NCBI RefSeq assembly: GCF_026241755.1 | Contig: NZ_JAPJDA010000015.1 | Location: 61,847 to 125,846, forward strand | DNA from: Salinimicrobium profundisediminis | Lineage (GTDB): Bacteria; Bacteroidota; Bacteroidia; Flavobacteriales; Flavobacteriaceae | Reading direction: 5' to 3' | Length of the DNA stretch: 64,000 nucleotides | Shown here: positions 41,752 to 51,361 of the stretch, piece by piece | Layout: each line of letters starts with the position of its first letter | Position numbering within the stretch: position 1 is the stretch's first letter | Translations under genes and position numbers: made by a program | The notes under the pieces: model-generated | Seen by the model: the letters and a program-made list of their open reading frames with translations, nothing else | Told to the model about the DNA's origin: nothing | Databases searched by the model: none

Positions 41752-44166
41752 ATGACCAAATTATACAGCCTCCCACTGTGCCTGTTCTTATTTTTCTGTT
41801 CTTTTTCGGCTTTAAGCCAACATTCTGTTGAAGGTCGCACTCTCGATGCTTCGGGGGAGCCTGTTGCTTTTGCTAACGTGATATTGTTGAATGCCCAAGA
41901 TTCTACAACTGTATACCGGGGAGCCGTCTCTTCAGAAGATGGGCGCTTCTCACTTAAATCTGTAGCCGAAGATAATTACCTGCTTAAAATAAGTTTTGTT
42001 GGATTTGAAGACCTGTTACAACGTATTAAGGTTACGGGTAATAAGCAATTAGGCGACATTACCCTGAAGGAGAACACCGCTACACTTAACGAAGTCTCCA
42101 TAAATTATAAGAATCCTTCAGTAAAAAGAGAAGTTGACCGCCTGGTTTTTAGCGTGGAGAACACTACACTTTCAACAGGTAGTTCCTGGGATATTCTAAA
42201 AAAGACTCCCGGGGTAATCCTCTCGGGCAATTCTCTCATGGTGAGAAATCAGAGCGTACAGGTTTATATCAACGACCGAAAGGTGCAACTAACTGCTTCT
42301 GAATTACAAACCCTGCTCGAAAATTATTCAGCAGAAAATATCAAATCTATTGAGGTGATCACCACACCACCGTCTCGATATGATGCCGAAGGAGGTGCTA
42401 TTCTTAACATTGTCACCACCAAAAGTATTGCACCGGGTTATAAGGGGAATATTAATGGTGCATGGACGCAGGCGATCTATCCTAAATTCCAGGTGGGGAC
42501 CAGCCATTATTATAAAACTGATAAACTCAATCTCTTCGGAAATTATACCAATTCTACCCGCAAGGAATATAAAGAGGACGATAGCTACATCAACTTTCGC
42601 GATGGAGCCGACAATATCGTAAACCGCTGGGAAACAAATTTTGATCGCACTACACAGTCAAATGCTCATAATGCGAACATACTGCTCGACTATAATTTTG
42701 ATGATAATAACATTCTTAATTTCTCTTCCAGTCTTACGTATTCACCCAATGAAACATTTAATAACAATGTTTTTACCAGGGTCTATGAGATGAATGAGGA
42801 AGTGGAAAACCTCATTACCAAAAGTGAACTTGAGGAAGACGTTTCTAACGTAGCGTTTGATCTTGAGTTTAAACATTTATTAGACAAACCCGGTGCCCAG
42901 GTTTCGGCGAAGGCACATTATACCCGTTATGATCACGACAGGGAGCAGGGAATAAATACCAGTATTGTAGATCTTGATGCTACTACTTCCAATTACGCTT
43001 TTACTACTGAAGCCCAACAGGGAATCGAGATTTTTACCGGCCAGCTGGATTTTATCACGCCCATAGGCAGTACCAGCTTTGAAAGCGGAATTAAAGCTTC
43101 CGTTATTACTTCTGAAAGTGGGATAGACTACTTCCGTATGGCTCCCGAGACCGGGACTTATTTATTTGACGAAGATCAGTCCGATAATTTTCTCTACGAT
43201 GAGAATATTTATGCTGCATATTTCTCTCTGGCAAAAGACTGGGAGAAGTGGAGTGTCAAAGGTGGTTTGAGAGGGGAATATACAGACCGCACGGGAGATT
43301 CAAGATCAATGGAGCAGATCGACACCCGGGAGTATTTTGAATTGTTTCCCACGTTTTACCTGCAGCACAGCTTTAATGATAATCACAGCCTTACTTTTGA
43401 CTACAGCCGAAGGATCCAGCGACCCAGGTACGAAAGCCTGAACCCGTTTAGATACTATCTTACAGAATTTGATTATAACTCGGGTAATCCAAACCTGGAG
43501 GCTTCAATTAGTAATAACTTTACTTTGAGCTATGCCCTCAAAAATGAGTATTTCTTCGATCTTTATTATAGGGATAGCGGCGAAACTCCACAAACCCTCA
43601 GCTTTCAGGACAATGAGCAAATGCTTATTCGCAGGGTGAGTATGAATTTGCTGGAGAGTAAATCTGTAGGGATTGACATTACTCACGGGCGTTCTGTTGC
43701 TAATTGGTGGTATGCATACGCTTACGTTTCTCTCTTTAACGAGGAACGTACTTTTGTAGCTATTGAAAGCGGTGATGTACCGGTGACTTTAGAGATAGAT
43801 GGTTTCTACGGAAGCCTCTACAACAATATTATTATTTCTAAAGACGGTACGCTTACAGGAGAATTAAGTCTCACTTATGTGTCCGATTGGCTTAGCGGTT
43901 CCTACAAAATGGATCCCATGACCACCCTTTCCCTTGGTCTTCGCAAAACCCTGTGGAATAATCGTGCTGAGGTTAGCGTAAATGTAGAAGACCTGCTTGA
44001 TGAGACCAATACCTGGCTTAAATCACGATATCTCAACCAGGACAACGGCTACTATCCAAGACCCGAAACCCGGTACGTACGTGTAGGATTCAAGTATAAC
44101 TTCGGAAATTTCAGGCTTAGCGATAATCAGAGAGCTATAGAAGCAGCAGAGAGGGATAGGCTCTAA
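41752..44166 (+). CDS. TonB-dependent receptor (outer membrane beta-barrel family)
   Basis: 804 aa. It has a signal peptide (to SALSQ), a carboxypeptidase-regulatory-like domain (EGRTLDASGEPVAFANVILL, about 25-110) and a plug (LKKTPGVILSGNSLMV, VQVYINDRKV, IKSIEVITTPPSRYDAEGGA). An OMP_b-brl_3-type barrel runs to the C-terminus and ends in an aromatic strand (YVRVGFKYNFGNFRLS). This non-SusC class usually lacks a SusD partner and can carry siderophores, peptides or unknown ligands. It has its own strong promoter and no operator of the ACTT/AAGT type, so I do not count it in the peptidoglycan locus. Ligand unknown. Confidence 0.93.
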   Translation: MTKLYSLPLCLFLFFCSFSALSQHSVEGRTLDASGEPVAFANVILLNAQDSTTVYRGAVSSEDGRFSLKSVAEDNYLLKISFVGFEDLLQRIKVTGNKQLGDITLKENTATLNEVSINYKNPSVKREVDRLVFSVENTTLSTGSSWDILKKTPGVILSGNSLMVRNQSVQVYINDRKVQLTASELQTLLENYSAENIKSIEVITTPPSRYDAEGGAILNIVTTKSIAPGYKGNINGAWTQAIYPKFQVGTSHYYKTDKLNLFGNYTNSTRKEYKEDDSYINFRDGADNIVNRWETNFDRTTQSNAHNANILLDYNFDDNNILNFSSSLTYSPNETFNNNVFTRVYEMNEEVENLITKSELEEDVSNVAFDLEFKHLLDKPGAQVSAKAHYTRYDHDREQGINTSIVDLDATTSNYAFTTEAQQGIEIFTGQLDFITPIGSTSFESGIKASVITSESGIDYFRMAPETGTYLFDEDQSDNFLYDENIYAAYFSLAKDWEKWSVKGGLRGEYTDRTGDSRSMEQIDTREYFELFPTFYLQHSFNDNHSLTFDYSRRIQRPRYESLNPFRYYLTEFDYNSGNPNLEASISNNFTLSYALKNEYFFDLYYRDSGETPQTLSFQDNEQMLIRRVSMNLLESKSVGIDITHGRSVANWWYAYAYVSLFNEERTFVAIESGDVPVTLEIDGFYGSLYNNIIISKDGTLTGELSLTYVSDWLSGSYKMDPMTTLSLGLRKTLWNNRAEVSVNVEDLLDETNTWLKSRYLNQDNGYYPRPETRYVRVGFKYNFGNFRLSDNQRAIEAAERDRL

Positions 44167-44518
44167 AAAATTTATATTGTAGAAGGTATATTGTACAATG
44201 TGCTGGTGACCCGGATGAATTTTTGTATCCATTATAAGTCAATACTTTTTCTGCGGAAATCTGCGATATCAGCGGGAAACAAGTTGAAGTACGGTTTTAG
44301 AAGGACGAAGTTAGAAGTGTTTTGAAAAACATAAATCCAGGCACCAAATTCTAATCAGATTTATATTTAAAAAGAAAAGGATGAATCGTTGATTTTCTTC
44401 CTAATCTCGGTCATGACTCTATGATTTTTGTTTAAAAAATTGAACTTCTACCAACTCCCGACTAAAGACTAACGACTAAATAAATTTCCTTATTTTTGCA
44501 GCCTGAAAAACAGTTGTT
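44167..44518. other. Intergenic region with heptamer repeats and dusB -7 box
   Basis: 352 bp without a gene. It holds three heptamer units of the (C/A)GACTAA type (44459-44479), related to those beside yebC, and a TAnnTTTG box TATTTTTG at 44491-44498, 20 nt before dusB. No clear -33 box and no further gene are seen. Confidence 0.6.
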
Positions 44519-45511
44519 TTGGCGAAAATAGGAAACATAGATGTAGGAGAATTTCCATTGTTATTAGCACCAATGGAAGATGTGAGCGATCCGCCGTTTC
44601 GTGCGTTGTGCAAGGAACAGGGCGCCGATGTCGTGTATACCGAATTCATTTCTTCGGAAGGGCTAATTCGGGATGCCGCAAAGAGCGTTATGAAGCTTGA
44701 TATTTACGAAAAAGAAAGGCCGGTGGGCATCCAGATCTTTGGAGCCAATCTGGAATCCATGTTACAATCGGTAGAAATTGTTGAGAAATCAGGTCCCGAT
44801 ATTATGGATATCAACTTTGGTTGCCCTGTCAAAAAGGTGGTTTCCAAAGGTGCCGGTGCAGGGATCCTAAAAGATATTCCGCTCATGGTTTCCCTTACCG
44901 AGGCTATGGTAAAACACACCAACCTACCCATAACAGTAAAGACCAGGCTCGGCTGGGACGCCGATTCCATTAAGATCGTTGAGGTTGCTGAGCGGCTACA
45001 GGATGTGGGAGCAAGTGCGATCTCCATTCACGGCCGCACTCGCGTGCAAATGTACAAGGGAGAGGCTAACTGGGCGCCTATTGCCGAGGTTAAGAACAAT
45101 CCGCGGATGCATATTCCAATCTTCGGCAACGGCGACGTAGACACGCCTGAAAGAGCTGTAGAGATGCGCGACAAATATGGTCTTGACGGGGCAATGATTG
45201 GCCGGGCCAGCATTGGTTATCCATGGTTCTTTAAGGAAGTAAAACATTTCTTCAAAACCGGGGAACACCTTGCGCCTCCCACTATGGAAGAGCGTCTTGA
45301 CGCTGCCCGTCGCCACCTGCAAATGGCTATTGACTGGAAAGGCGAGAAGCTGGGCGTTTTTGAAACCAGAAGACACTATACCAATTACTTTAAAGGAATT
45401 CCGCACTTCAAGGATTACCGCCAAAAGATGGTGACCAGCGACGATGCCGCCGATGTATTTGCTGCCTTCGATGAAGTGGAAAAAGAATTCTCTGGCTACC
45501 AGTTCGTGTAA
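44519..45511 (+). CDS. dusB: tRNA-dihydrouridine synthase
   Basis: 330-aa FMN-dependent TIM-barrel enzyme. Motifs: LLLAPMEDVSDPPFRALC, VYTEFISSEGL, the active-site Cys in MDINFGCPVKKV, ISIHGRTRVQMYKG, FGNGDVDTPE and MIGRASIGYPW. DusB reduces uridine in the tRNA D-loop. The start is TTG at 44519 (MAKIGNIDVGEFP), which matches the usual N-terminus of Bacteroidota DusB; no in-frame ATG fits. A -7 box is 20 nt upstream, which gives a very short leader. Confidence 0.95.
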   Translation: MAKIGNIDVGEFPLLLAPMEDVSDPPFRALCKEQGADVVYTEFISSEGLIRDAAKSVMKLDIYEKERPVGIQIFGANLESMLQSVEIVEKSGPDIMDINFGCPVKKVVSKGAGAGILKDIPLMVSLTEAMVKHTNLPITVKTRLGWDADSIKIVEVAERLQDVGASAISIHGRTRVQMYKGEANWAPIAEVKNNPRMHIPIFGNGDVDTPERAVEMRDKYGLDGAMIGRASIGYPWFFKEVKHFFKTGEHLAPPTMEERLDAARRHLQMAIDWKGEKLGVFETRRHYTNYFKGIPHFKDYRQKMVTSDDAADVFAAFDEVEKEFSGYQFV

Positions 45512-45531
45512 CTTCAGCTGTTACTAAGGTG

Positions 45532-45547
45532 TCAAAAATGGCATTTT
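45532..45547. repeat. Dispersed palindrome copy (dusB 3' region)
   Basis: TCAAAAATGGCATTTT, preceded by GTG as in the copy at 53718. Lies between convergent dusB and the permease gene. Confidence 0.6.
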
Positions 45548-45628
45548 CAGAAGGTCTTTCTGGCGGAAGTACAGGTGTCTAATGTCAAACTAAAACTGAG
45601 GTAACCTCTTATTTTTTAGTTTCCATCT

Positions 45629-46828
45629 CTATGCGCCCAGAGCTTTTTTGCTTCGGCTTGCCGCAATATAAGAAGCCATGGTACCTAACGCAGTAATGGT
45701 AAGCATCACTACCACTATATTTTGCCACGTGATGGCTACAGGATAAGGCAGGGTGGGAGTGATCATCACCAGGTCGTACTGTAGTTGTAAAAAGACCACC
45801 GCAATAGAGAAAAGCAGGCCCAGGCTACCTCCCAAAAGTGTCATAAATACGCCCTGGGTAAAGAAGATATTCTTGATTTGTCCCGGCGTGGCCCCAAGGC
45901 TGTGCAAGGTTTTTATATTCTCCCTTTTGTCTAAAATCACCATGATAATAGAACCCACCACGTTAAATAGCGCAATGATCAAAACAAGGGTAAAAATGAG
46001 ATATACGGCCAGGTTTTCGGTATTCAGCATTTTGTAAAGGGCGTCGTTGAGTTGCGCCCTGTTCTTAATTTCAACATCATCATTAAGAACTGCCTGTACA
46101 GCCTTTTTTACAGTTTCGGGATTGGCATTGGGGGTTAGTTTAAGTTCGAGTCCGGTGATCTCGTCAGGTTTCAGGTCAAGCAGCTCTCTCGCCAGGCCAA
46201 TAGAAGCAAACACATATTTGCCATCCAGTTCTTCGTTGATGCTGTAAATACCCGATACTACAGCTCGTTTGGAATTAAAGGCCGTGGTAGGATCAAGCAC
46301 CTGACCTTTGCCCGGGCGTGGCACCATGATCTCCAGCAGGCTCATATAATCAAAGGTGCCAAGGTTGAGCTCGTGAGAAATGGTATTTCCAATCACCACC
46401 TGGGCTTCTTCAGGATGAAACCAGCCTCCCATACCTACGGCACTGTCCAGTTTGTTCACCTTCAGAAAATTCTCATCTACGCCTTTGATGTAAGCTGTCT
46501 TATTCTTCGACTTAAAATCAAGGAATACCCTTTCTTCAATTACTTCTGAAAAAGTGGAAATTCCGCCGATATTTTCCAGCTCCTGTTTTTCTTCCGAAGA
46601 AAAATTAAATGTTTTTCCCGTTGCCGCAAGCACCTTGAGATCGGGATCGTATTCGTTAGAAAAGGAAAGGCTGAAGTCTTTGAGCCCCGTAAAGCCCGAA
46701 AGTACGATAAAGAGGGCAAAAGCCCCTGCAAAAACCCCTATAGCCGCAATGAGGGTAATGATGTTGATGGCATTGTTGCTGCTTTTTGAGAACAAGTACC
46801 TGCGGGCTATGTAAAAGGGGAACTTCAA
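45629..46828 (-). CDS. LolC/LolE-like FtsX-family ABC transporter permease
   Basis: 399-aa inner membrane protein. One N-terminal transmembrane helix (IITLIAAIGVFAGAFALFIVLSGFTG), a large periplasmic MacB-like domain (about 60-255) and three C-terminal helices with the FtsX signature (DKRENIKTLHSLGATPGQIKNIFFTQG). LolC/E proteins drive release of lipoproteins to the outer-membrane sorting pathway. The ATPase partner is not in this window. It is 3 nt downstream of rbfA and clearly co-transcribed with it. Confidence 0.9.
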   Translation of the reverse strand: MKFPFYIARRYLFSKSSNNAINIITLIAAIGVFAGAFALFIVLSGFTGLKDFSLSFSNEYDPDLKVLAATGKTFNFSSEEKQELENIGGISTFSEVIEERVFLDFKSKNKTAYIKGVDENFLKVNKLDSAVGMGGWFHPEEAQVVIGNTISHELNLGTFDYMSLLEIMVPRPGKGQVLDPTTAFNSKRAVVSGIYSINEELDGKYVFASIGLARELLDLKPDEITGLELKLTPNANPETVKKAVQAVLNDDVEIKNRAQLNDALYKMLNTENLAVYLIFTLVLIIALFNVVGSIIMVILDKRENIKTLHSLGATPGQIKNIFFTQGVFMTLLGGSLGLLFSIAVVFLQLQYDLVMITPTLPYPVAITWQNIVVVMLTITALGTMASYIAASRSKKALGA

Positions 46829-46831
46829 GCG

Positions 46832-47224
46832 CTAAGATTTTTTTCGCTTTGAAAGCAAATCGGGCTGTTCAATAGGGTTGTTCTCGCCTTTTATTGATTT
46901 TTCGATGTTCTCAATATAATCGAGGGAATCATCAATAAAGAATTCGAGGTTGGGCATACGTCGCAGTTGATTCTTTGTGCGCAGCGCCAGTTCGTGTTTA
47001 AGTTTTGGCTTTAGCAGGTTGAGTTCCTTCAAGATATCCTGCGCGTTCTTTGCCGGGAATATGCTCAGGTAAGCCTTTGCCTGCGAAAGATCTGTGGTGA
47101 CCTTCACCTTCGAAACAGAGATTAAAATTCCTGTTCTTCCCGCATCCCTCAAGTGAGACTGCAGCACATCGGCAAGATCCTGCTGTAATACGCCTCCTAT
47201 TTTTTTCTGTCTGTTCGTTTCCAT
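46832..47224 (-). CDS. rbfA: Ribosome-binding factor A
   Basis: 130-aa KH-like ribosome maturation factor. Family features: RQKKIGGVLQQDLADVLQ at the start, the ISVSKVKVTTDLSQAKAYLSIF strand region and LRRMPNLEFFIDDSLDYIENIEK near the end. RbfA helps 16S rRNA 5'-end processing in the 30S subunit. First gene of a two-gene operon with the LolC/E-like permease, an arrangement seen in other Flavobacteriaceae. Confidence 0.95.
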   Translation of the reverse strand: METNRQKKIGGVLQQDLADVLQSHLRDAGRTGILISVSKVKVTTDLSQAKAYLSIFPAKNAQDILKELNLLKPKLKHELALRTKNQLRRMPNLEFFIDDSLDYIENIEKSIKGENNPIEQPDLLSKRKKS

Positions 47225-47388
47225 GGCACAAAAATAGCATATTTAGTGCTCAAATCTTAAAATCTGCGTTAATAGCTTTAGGTTTTTGCTCCTAACCGCT
47301 CCCTACTTTTTATATTTAAAACTCAAAACTTCCGGAGCGACTCATGTAGCTTCGGAAATTTACTTTTAAAAACTATTGAAACTGAAAA

Positions 47389-47838
47389 ATGAAAAAGATT
47401 GAACACATAGGAATAGCAGTAAAAGACCTGCAAGCCGCTAATGAACTTTACGCTAAACTGCTGCAGACTGAAAGCTACAAAACCGAAAAAGTGAAAAGTG
47501 AAGGCGTAGAAACCTCATTCTTCAAGACCGGGGAGAGCAAAATTGAGTTGCTGGCCGCCACTTCTGAAGACAGTGCCGTGGCAAAATTCATCGCTAAGAG
47601 AGGCGAAGGCATTCACCACATCGCTTTTGAGGTAGACGATATTAAAGCCGAAATGAAACGCCTCAAAGCAGAAGGGTTTGAGCTCATTTCCAAACGCCCA
47701 AAGAAAGGTGCCGACAATAAGCTGGTGGCTTTTTTGCACCCAAAATCGGCTAACGGAGTGCTGGTTGAATTGTGTGAAGAGATCAAAGATGGAGAAGAGT
47801 ATATTCCCATTGGCGATGAGGTGTGGGAGGATTTGTAA
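47389..47838 (+). CDS. mce: Methylmalonyl-CoA epimerase
   Basis: 149-aa vicinal-oxygen-chelate protein. Metal ligands are in KIEHIGIAVKDL (His), GEGIHHIAFEVDDI (His) and NGVLVELCE (Glu). It interconverts (R)- and (S)-methylmalonyl-CoA, linking propionyl-CoA metabolism to succinyl-CoA. The length and motifs fit exactly. It is monocistronic and followed by a tRNA gene. Confidence 0.95.
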   Translation: MKKIEHIGIAVKDLQAANELYAKLLQTESYKTEKVKSEGVETSFFKTGESKIELLAATSEDSAVAKFIAKRGEGIHHIAFEVDDIKAEMKRLKAEGFELISKRPKKGADNKLVAFLHPKSANGVLVELCEEIKDGEEYIPIGDEVWEDL

Positions 47839-47888
47839 ATTCCTGAAAATATCTTTTTGAAATGCTTGTTAAGTATTGAACAAATATC

Positions 47889-47896
47889 TAAATTTG
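47889..47896 (+). promoter_or_regulatory. -7 box of the CAT tRNA gene
   Basis: TAAATTTG, 23 nt before the tRNA, followed by CGCCC. The same 13-mer TAAATTTGCGCCC is found before tRNA-Arg at 55209-55221. A partial -33 box CTTG is 20 nt upstream. Confidence 0.55.
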
Positions 47897-47919
47897 CGCC
47901 CTCATAACACCAATGAGCC

Positions 47920-47993
47920 GGTCCTATAGCTCAGCTGGTTAGAGCACCTGACTCATAATCAGGTGGTCCCTGGTTCGAGCCCAGGTGGGACCA
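47920..47993 (+). tRNA. tRNA with CAT anticodon (Met, or Ile2 after lysidine modification)
   Basis: 74-nt cloverleaf: acceptor GGTCCTA/TGGGACC, D-arm GCTC...GAGC, anticodon stem CCTGA/TCAGG with loop CTCATAA, T-arm CCTGG-TTCGAGC-CCAGG, discriminator A. CCA is not encoded. Sequence alone does not separate elongator Met from Ile2. Confidence 0.93.
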
Positions 47994-48004
47994 CGAGTAA
48001 AATC

Positions 48005-48034
48005 AAGCCTTTCACGATGTGAGAGGCTTTTTTT
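48005..48034 (+). terminator. Terminator after the CAT tRNA
   Basis: AAGCCTTTCAC and GTGAGAGGCTT pair at 10 of 11 positions around GAT, followed by seven Ts. Confidence 0.8.
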
Positions 48035-48204
48035 ATATTCTGGTTTGTACGATTATGTTGGCTCCACCTCAAATTTGGAGATCTGCTTGGAATTCGATTG
48101 CACTTTGCTGGTCACCAATTCACTGGAAAGACAAAAGATAGCAATTCAGGATAGTTCTTCCGAAGCTTCAGCACCTGGAAAAGTTAATATTCTAAGATCA
48201 GGAA

Positions 48205-48237
48205 AAACCTAACAGGTTTTTAAAACCTGTTAGGTTT
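48205..48237. repeat. 16-bp perfect inverted repeat (AACCTAACAGG type)
   Basis: AAACCTAACAGGTTTT and AAAACCTGTTAGGTTT around one base, 20 bp from the acyl-CoA synthetase stop. It is a type of hairpin often dispersed in Bacteroidota genomes and could terminate transcription from either side. Confidence 0.7.
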
Positions 48238-48256
48238 GCGTGGTAGTCAGACGCGA

Positions 48257-50065
48257 CTAATTATAAATAGACTTGATGAATTCCTGGTACTTTTCGATGA
48301 TCATTTTGCGCTTCAGCTTAAGGGTGGGTGTTAACTCTCCTCCTTCAATAGTCCAGGCATTAGGGATCAACCGGAACTTCTTGATCTGCTCCACCGGATT
48401 AAAATGCTTGTTGAAATGAATTACAGAGGCGCCAATCAATTCCTTTGCGTGCCTGTCTTCCAACACCTTTTCATTTCCCGGATAGGGTTTCTCCTGTTCC
48501 AGGTACCATTTTTTAAGAGCTTCAAACGCAGGGACAACGAGTGCGCCCACAAACTTCTGTAGCTCTCCCACCACCATGATCTGCTCTATCCATGGGCTTT
48601 CTACCATCTTATTTTCAATGGGCTGAGGTGCTACAAATTTTCCGCCGCTGGTTTTAATCAGTTCTTTCTTCCTGTCGGTGATCTTCAGGAATTTACCGTC
48701 AATAAAAGTTCCGATATCGCCGGTGCGCAGCCATTCACCCTCCATCACTTCTGCAGTGAGATCGGGACGTTTGTAATAACCCATCATTACATTAGGACCT
48801 TTGCAAAGAATTTCACCGTCTTCGGCAATTTTAACCTCTACACCTTTTAAAAGTGGCCCCACAGTGCCAAACATCCTGTTCTTTTCATTGTAGCGATTTC
48901 CGCTGATAATGGGAGAGGCTTCGGTTAAACCATAGCCTTCCTGTATCACGATTTTGGCGGCGGTGAAGATCTTTAACAACCGTACCTGGCATGCAGCCGC
49001 ACCCGTGATGATAGATTTCACTTCTCCTCCCAGGGCATCTCTCCACTTACTAAAGATAAGTTTATCGGCCACGGCAAGTTGAAGTTTATAACTCAGGCTC
49101 TTGGGTTTGTTGATCTCAAATTCCTCGGCCAGTTTTAAAGCCCAGAAAAAGAGTTTTCTTTTTATTCCGGTAAGTTCGTTGCCCTTTGCAAGTATGCCTT
49201 CATAAACTTTTTCCAGGAGTCTTGGAACTGTGGTGAAAAGCGTGGGTTTTACTTCTTTGAGATTTTCTGAGATCTTCTCCATGCTCTCGGCATAGTACAC
49301 CGCTGCCCCGCTGTAAAAGAAACAGTAGGTTGCCATTCTTTCAAAGCCGTGGTTGAGGGGGAGAAAACTTAATACTTTCTTGTGTTTAACTCCCACTTCT
49401 TGTATAACATGGGCGGCCCCCAGAGAATTGCTTACAATGTTGCCGTGGGAGAGCATAACGCCTTTTGGAGTTCCCGTTGTGCCCGAAGTGTAAAGAACGG
49501 TCGCAAGATCTGTCTCTTTAACGGCATCTTTGCTCTGGGCTACCTGCAGTTTAAGTTGGGGTGTTACATCGATCATCAAATCGGTTAGCTGCGGAATTCC
49601 GGCAACCGGTTTGAAAGAATAAACATGTTCTAAAGCCGGCAGCTCTTCGCGTATTTCAACGATCTTTTGGTAGAGTGTGGTGTCTCCTACAAAGATCATT
49701 TTCACACTGGCATCAGCCAGGATAAATTGCAGTTCGTGGTTGGTAATGTTGGGATAAACCGGTACAGATACTGCTCCGGTTTGTTGAATAGCCATATCGG
49801 CCATTATCCACTCGGGGCAGTTCTGGCTAATAATGCCAATTTTATCTCTACCTTCTATGCTTCCGTCACCTCCCGAAAATCCCATTTTTAAGAGTGCAGC
49901 ACTTATTTGCTCAATTTTTTGTCCTACTTCGGCAGTGCTATATTTTCTCCATGTTCCATTTTCTTTAGCGACAAGCATATCGGGCAGGGGAAAATGTTCA
50001 AGCTGAAAGCTAAGGCAGTCAAACAGGCGTTTTGGAAATTCGGTAGAAGTTGTGTTTTGGTCCAT
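48257..50065 (-). CDS. Long-chain acyl-CoA synthetase (AMP-forming)
   Basis: 602-aa ANL-superfamily enzyme. The AMP-binding P-loop LYTSGTTGTPKGVMLSHGN lies around residue 190. Other motifs are QEGYGLTEASPI, the hinge WLRTGDIG, and ITDRKKELIKTSGGK with the C-terminal catalytic lysine region. It activates fatty acids with ATP and CoA. It resembles the FadD15-like long-chain group common in Bacteroidota. Cytosolic or membrane-associated. It stands alone on the minus strand; the 232-bp gap upstream shows a possible -7 box but no good -33. Confidence 0.92.
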   Translation of the reverse strand: MDQNTTSTEFPKRLFDCLSFQLEHFPLPDMLVAKENGTWRKYSTAEVGQKIEQISAALLKMGFSGGDGSIEGRDKIGIISQNCPEWIMADMAIQQTGAVSVPVYPNITNHELQFILADASVKMIFVGDTTLYQKIVEIREELPALEHVYSFKPVAGIPQLTDLMIDVTPQLKLQVAQSKDAVKETDLATVLYTSGTTGTPKGVMLSHGNIVSNSLGAAHVIQEVGVKHKKVLSFLPLNHGFERMATYCFFYSGAAVYYAESMEKISENLKEVKPTLFTTVPRLLEKVYEGILAKGNELTGIKRKLFFWALKLAEEFEINKPKSLSYKLQLAVADKLIFSKWRDALGGEVKSIITGAAACQVRLLKIFTAAKIVIQEGYGLTEASPIISGNRYNEKNRMFGTVGPLLKGVEVKIAEDGEILCKGPNVMMGYYKRPDLTAEVMEGEWLRTGDIGTFIDGKFLKITDRKKELIKTSGGKFVAPQPIENKMVESPWIEQIMVVGELQKFVGALVVPAFEALKKWYLEQEKPYPGNEKVLEDRHAKELIGASVIHFNKHFNPVEQIKKFRLIPNAWTIEGGELTPTLKLKRKMIIEKYQEFIKSIYN

Positions 50066-50297
50066 ATGTCAATCCTCACTAATCTTTTATTGCAGAAAAT
50101 AGCCGAAAAGTCATCTGTTGTTGTGACTTATTCGGGAAGTGCAAAAATATTGCTTAATCAAACAATTATGGCGGGAAGCAGTTACTTTTTTTGCCTGGGC
50201 CTCATTTCTTTTTCCGCAGATAAATTCAGGAAAAAGGAAAGCCGGTCATGTTACTCACATACCGGCTTCATATACCTGTCAAAAAGGGGAAAATTGG

Positions 50298-51104
50298 TTA
50301 GCTCTTTTCTCCCAGTTCTACTGCCCTGTCAAAAGCGGCGTAGGCGGCTTCTTTGATCAGTTCTTTTACGTTGTTGTCATCCATAGAATCTAGCGCTGCC
50401 CTTGTAGTACCACCTTTTGAGGCCACGCGATCCATCCACAGGGTTGGGGAAAGGTCGTTTTGGTTAAAGAGTTCTACCGCTCCTTCAAAAGTCTGGCTTA
50501 CAAGCACCCTTGAATCGTGCTCCGAAAAGCCCATTTTTAAGGCCGCTTCAAGCATAGAGTTCATAAAGTAGAATACGTACGCAGGTCCACTTCCCGAAAT
50601 TCCGGTAGAGGCATCAATGAAGTTCTGGTTCTTCACATGAATAGATTCTCCCGTAGTGTCAAGAAGGTTTCTAACCATCAATAATTCTATTCTCGAAACT
50701 TCTTTTGATTCGGTGTAGGAGGTAACTCCTTTTCCTACCTGGGCCGGTAGGTTAGGCATTGACCTTACTACTTTTTTAATGCCCAGTCCATTTTGTATAG
50801 TCTCAATGGTAACTCCCGCCATTAAGGAAACCGCGATTTGCTCCTTATTCATCATCGGTTTCATTCTTTCAAATAGTTCCTCGCTGTGGTATGGTTTTAC
50901 AGCAATAAAGATTAGATCGGCCTGGGGTAAAGCATCTTCCAGTTGTTCGTGTACATCAAAGATCCCCATGTCCTTCAGCAAAACAATTTTATCTGGCGAG
51001 ACATCGTAAATCATGAGCTTACGCTGGTTTAAAAATGTTGATGAGGCCATGCCTTCTGCATAAGTGAGGCCCATATTTCCTGCTCCAATAACTAAAACTT
51101 TCAT
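50298..51104 (-). CDS. proC: Pyrroline-5-carboxylate reductase
   Basis: 268 aa from the ATG at 51104, which places the Rossmann motif MKVLVIGAGNMG at the very start as in the family; an upstream ATG would add ten non-conserved residues. Further motifs are IFIAVKPYHSEEL, RSMPNLPAQVGKG, and the C-terminal STGISGSGPAYVFYFMNSM and VASKGGTTRAALD. The enzyme makes proline from pyrroline-5-carboxylate with NAD(P)H. No operon partner. Confidence 0.95.
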   Translation of the reverse strand: MKVLVIGAGNMGLTYAEGMASSTFLNQRKLMIYDVSPDKIVLLKDMGIFDVHEQLEDALPQADLIFIAVKPYHSEELFERMKPMMNKEQIAVSLMAGVTIETIQNGLGIKKVVRSMPNLPAQVGKGVTSYTESKEVSRIELLMVRNLLDTTGESIHVKNQNFIDASTGISGSGPAYVFYFMNSMLEAALKMGFSEHDSRVLVSQTFEGAVELFNQNDLSPTLWMDRVASKGGTTRAALDSMDDNNVKELIKEAAYAAFDRAVELGEKS

Positions 51105-51361
51105 TACTTCTAATATTTTGTAGTGTTTGTGCAAAGACTGTACAGGACAAGCCTTAAATAAAATTAATTCTGAAATTCTTTGCCTGTCATGGCGTATCCC
51201 GCTGATAACAAGTAGTTTGTTTGTATAGTTTTATTTCTGAAGTGACCGACATATCGTCAAAAACCTGAAAATCCGTCAGTAGTAGGAAGGCTTCCGAAGG
51301 GGAAGACGTTAATTTTATTGATATATTTGGCTAAAACTGATCTTAAAAACTTATTACACGC

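Noticed and set aside
47985..48212. 75-codon open frame downstream of the CAT tRNA
   Set aside because: It begins inside the tRNA and runs through the terminator hairpin; not a gene.
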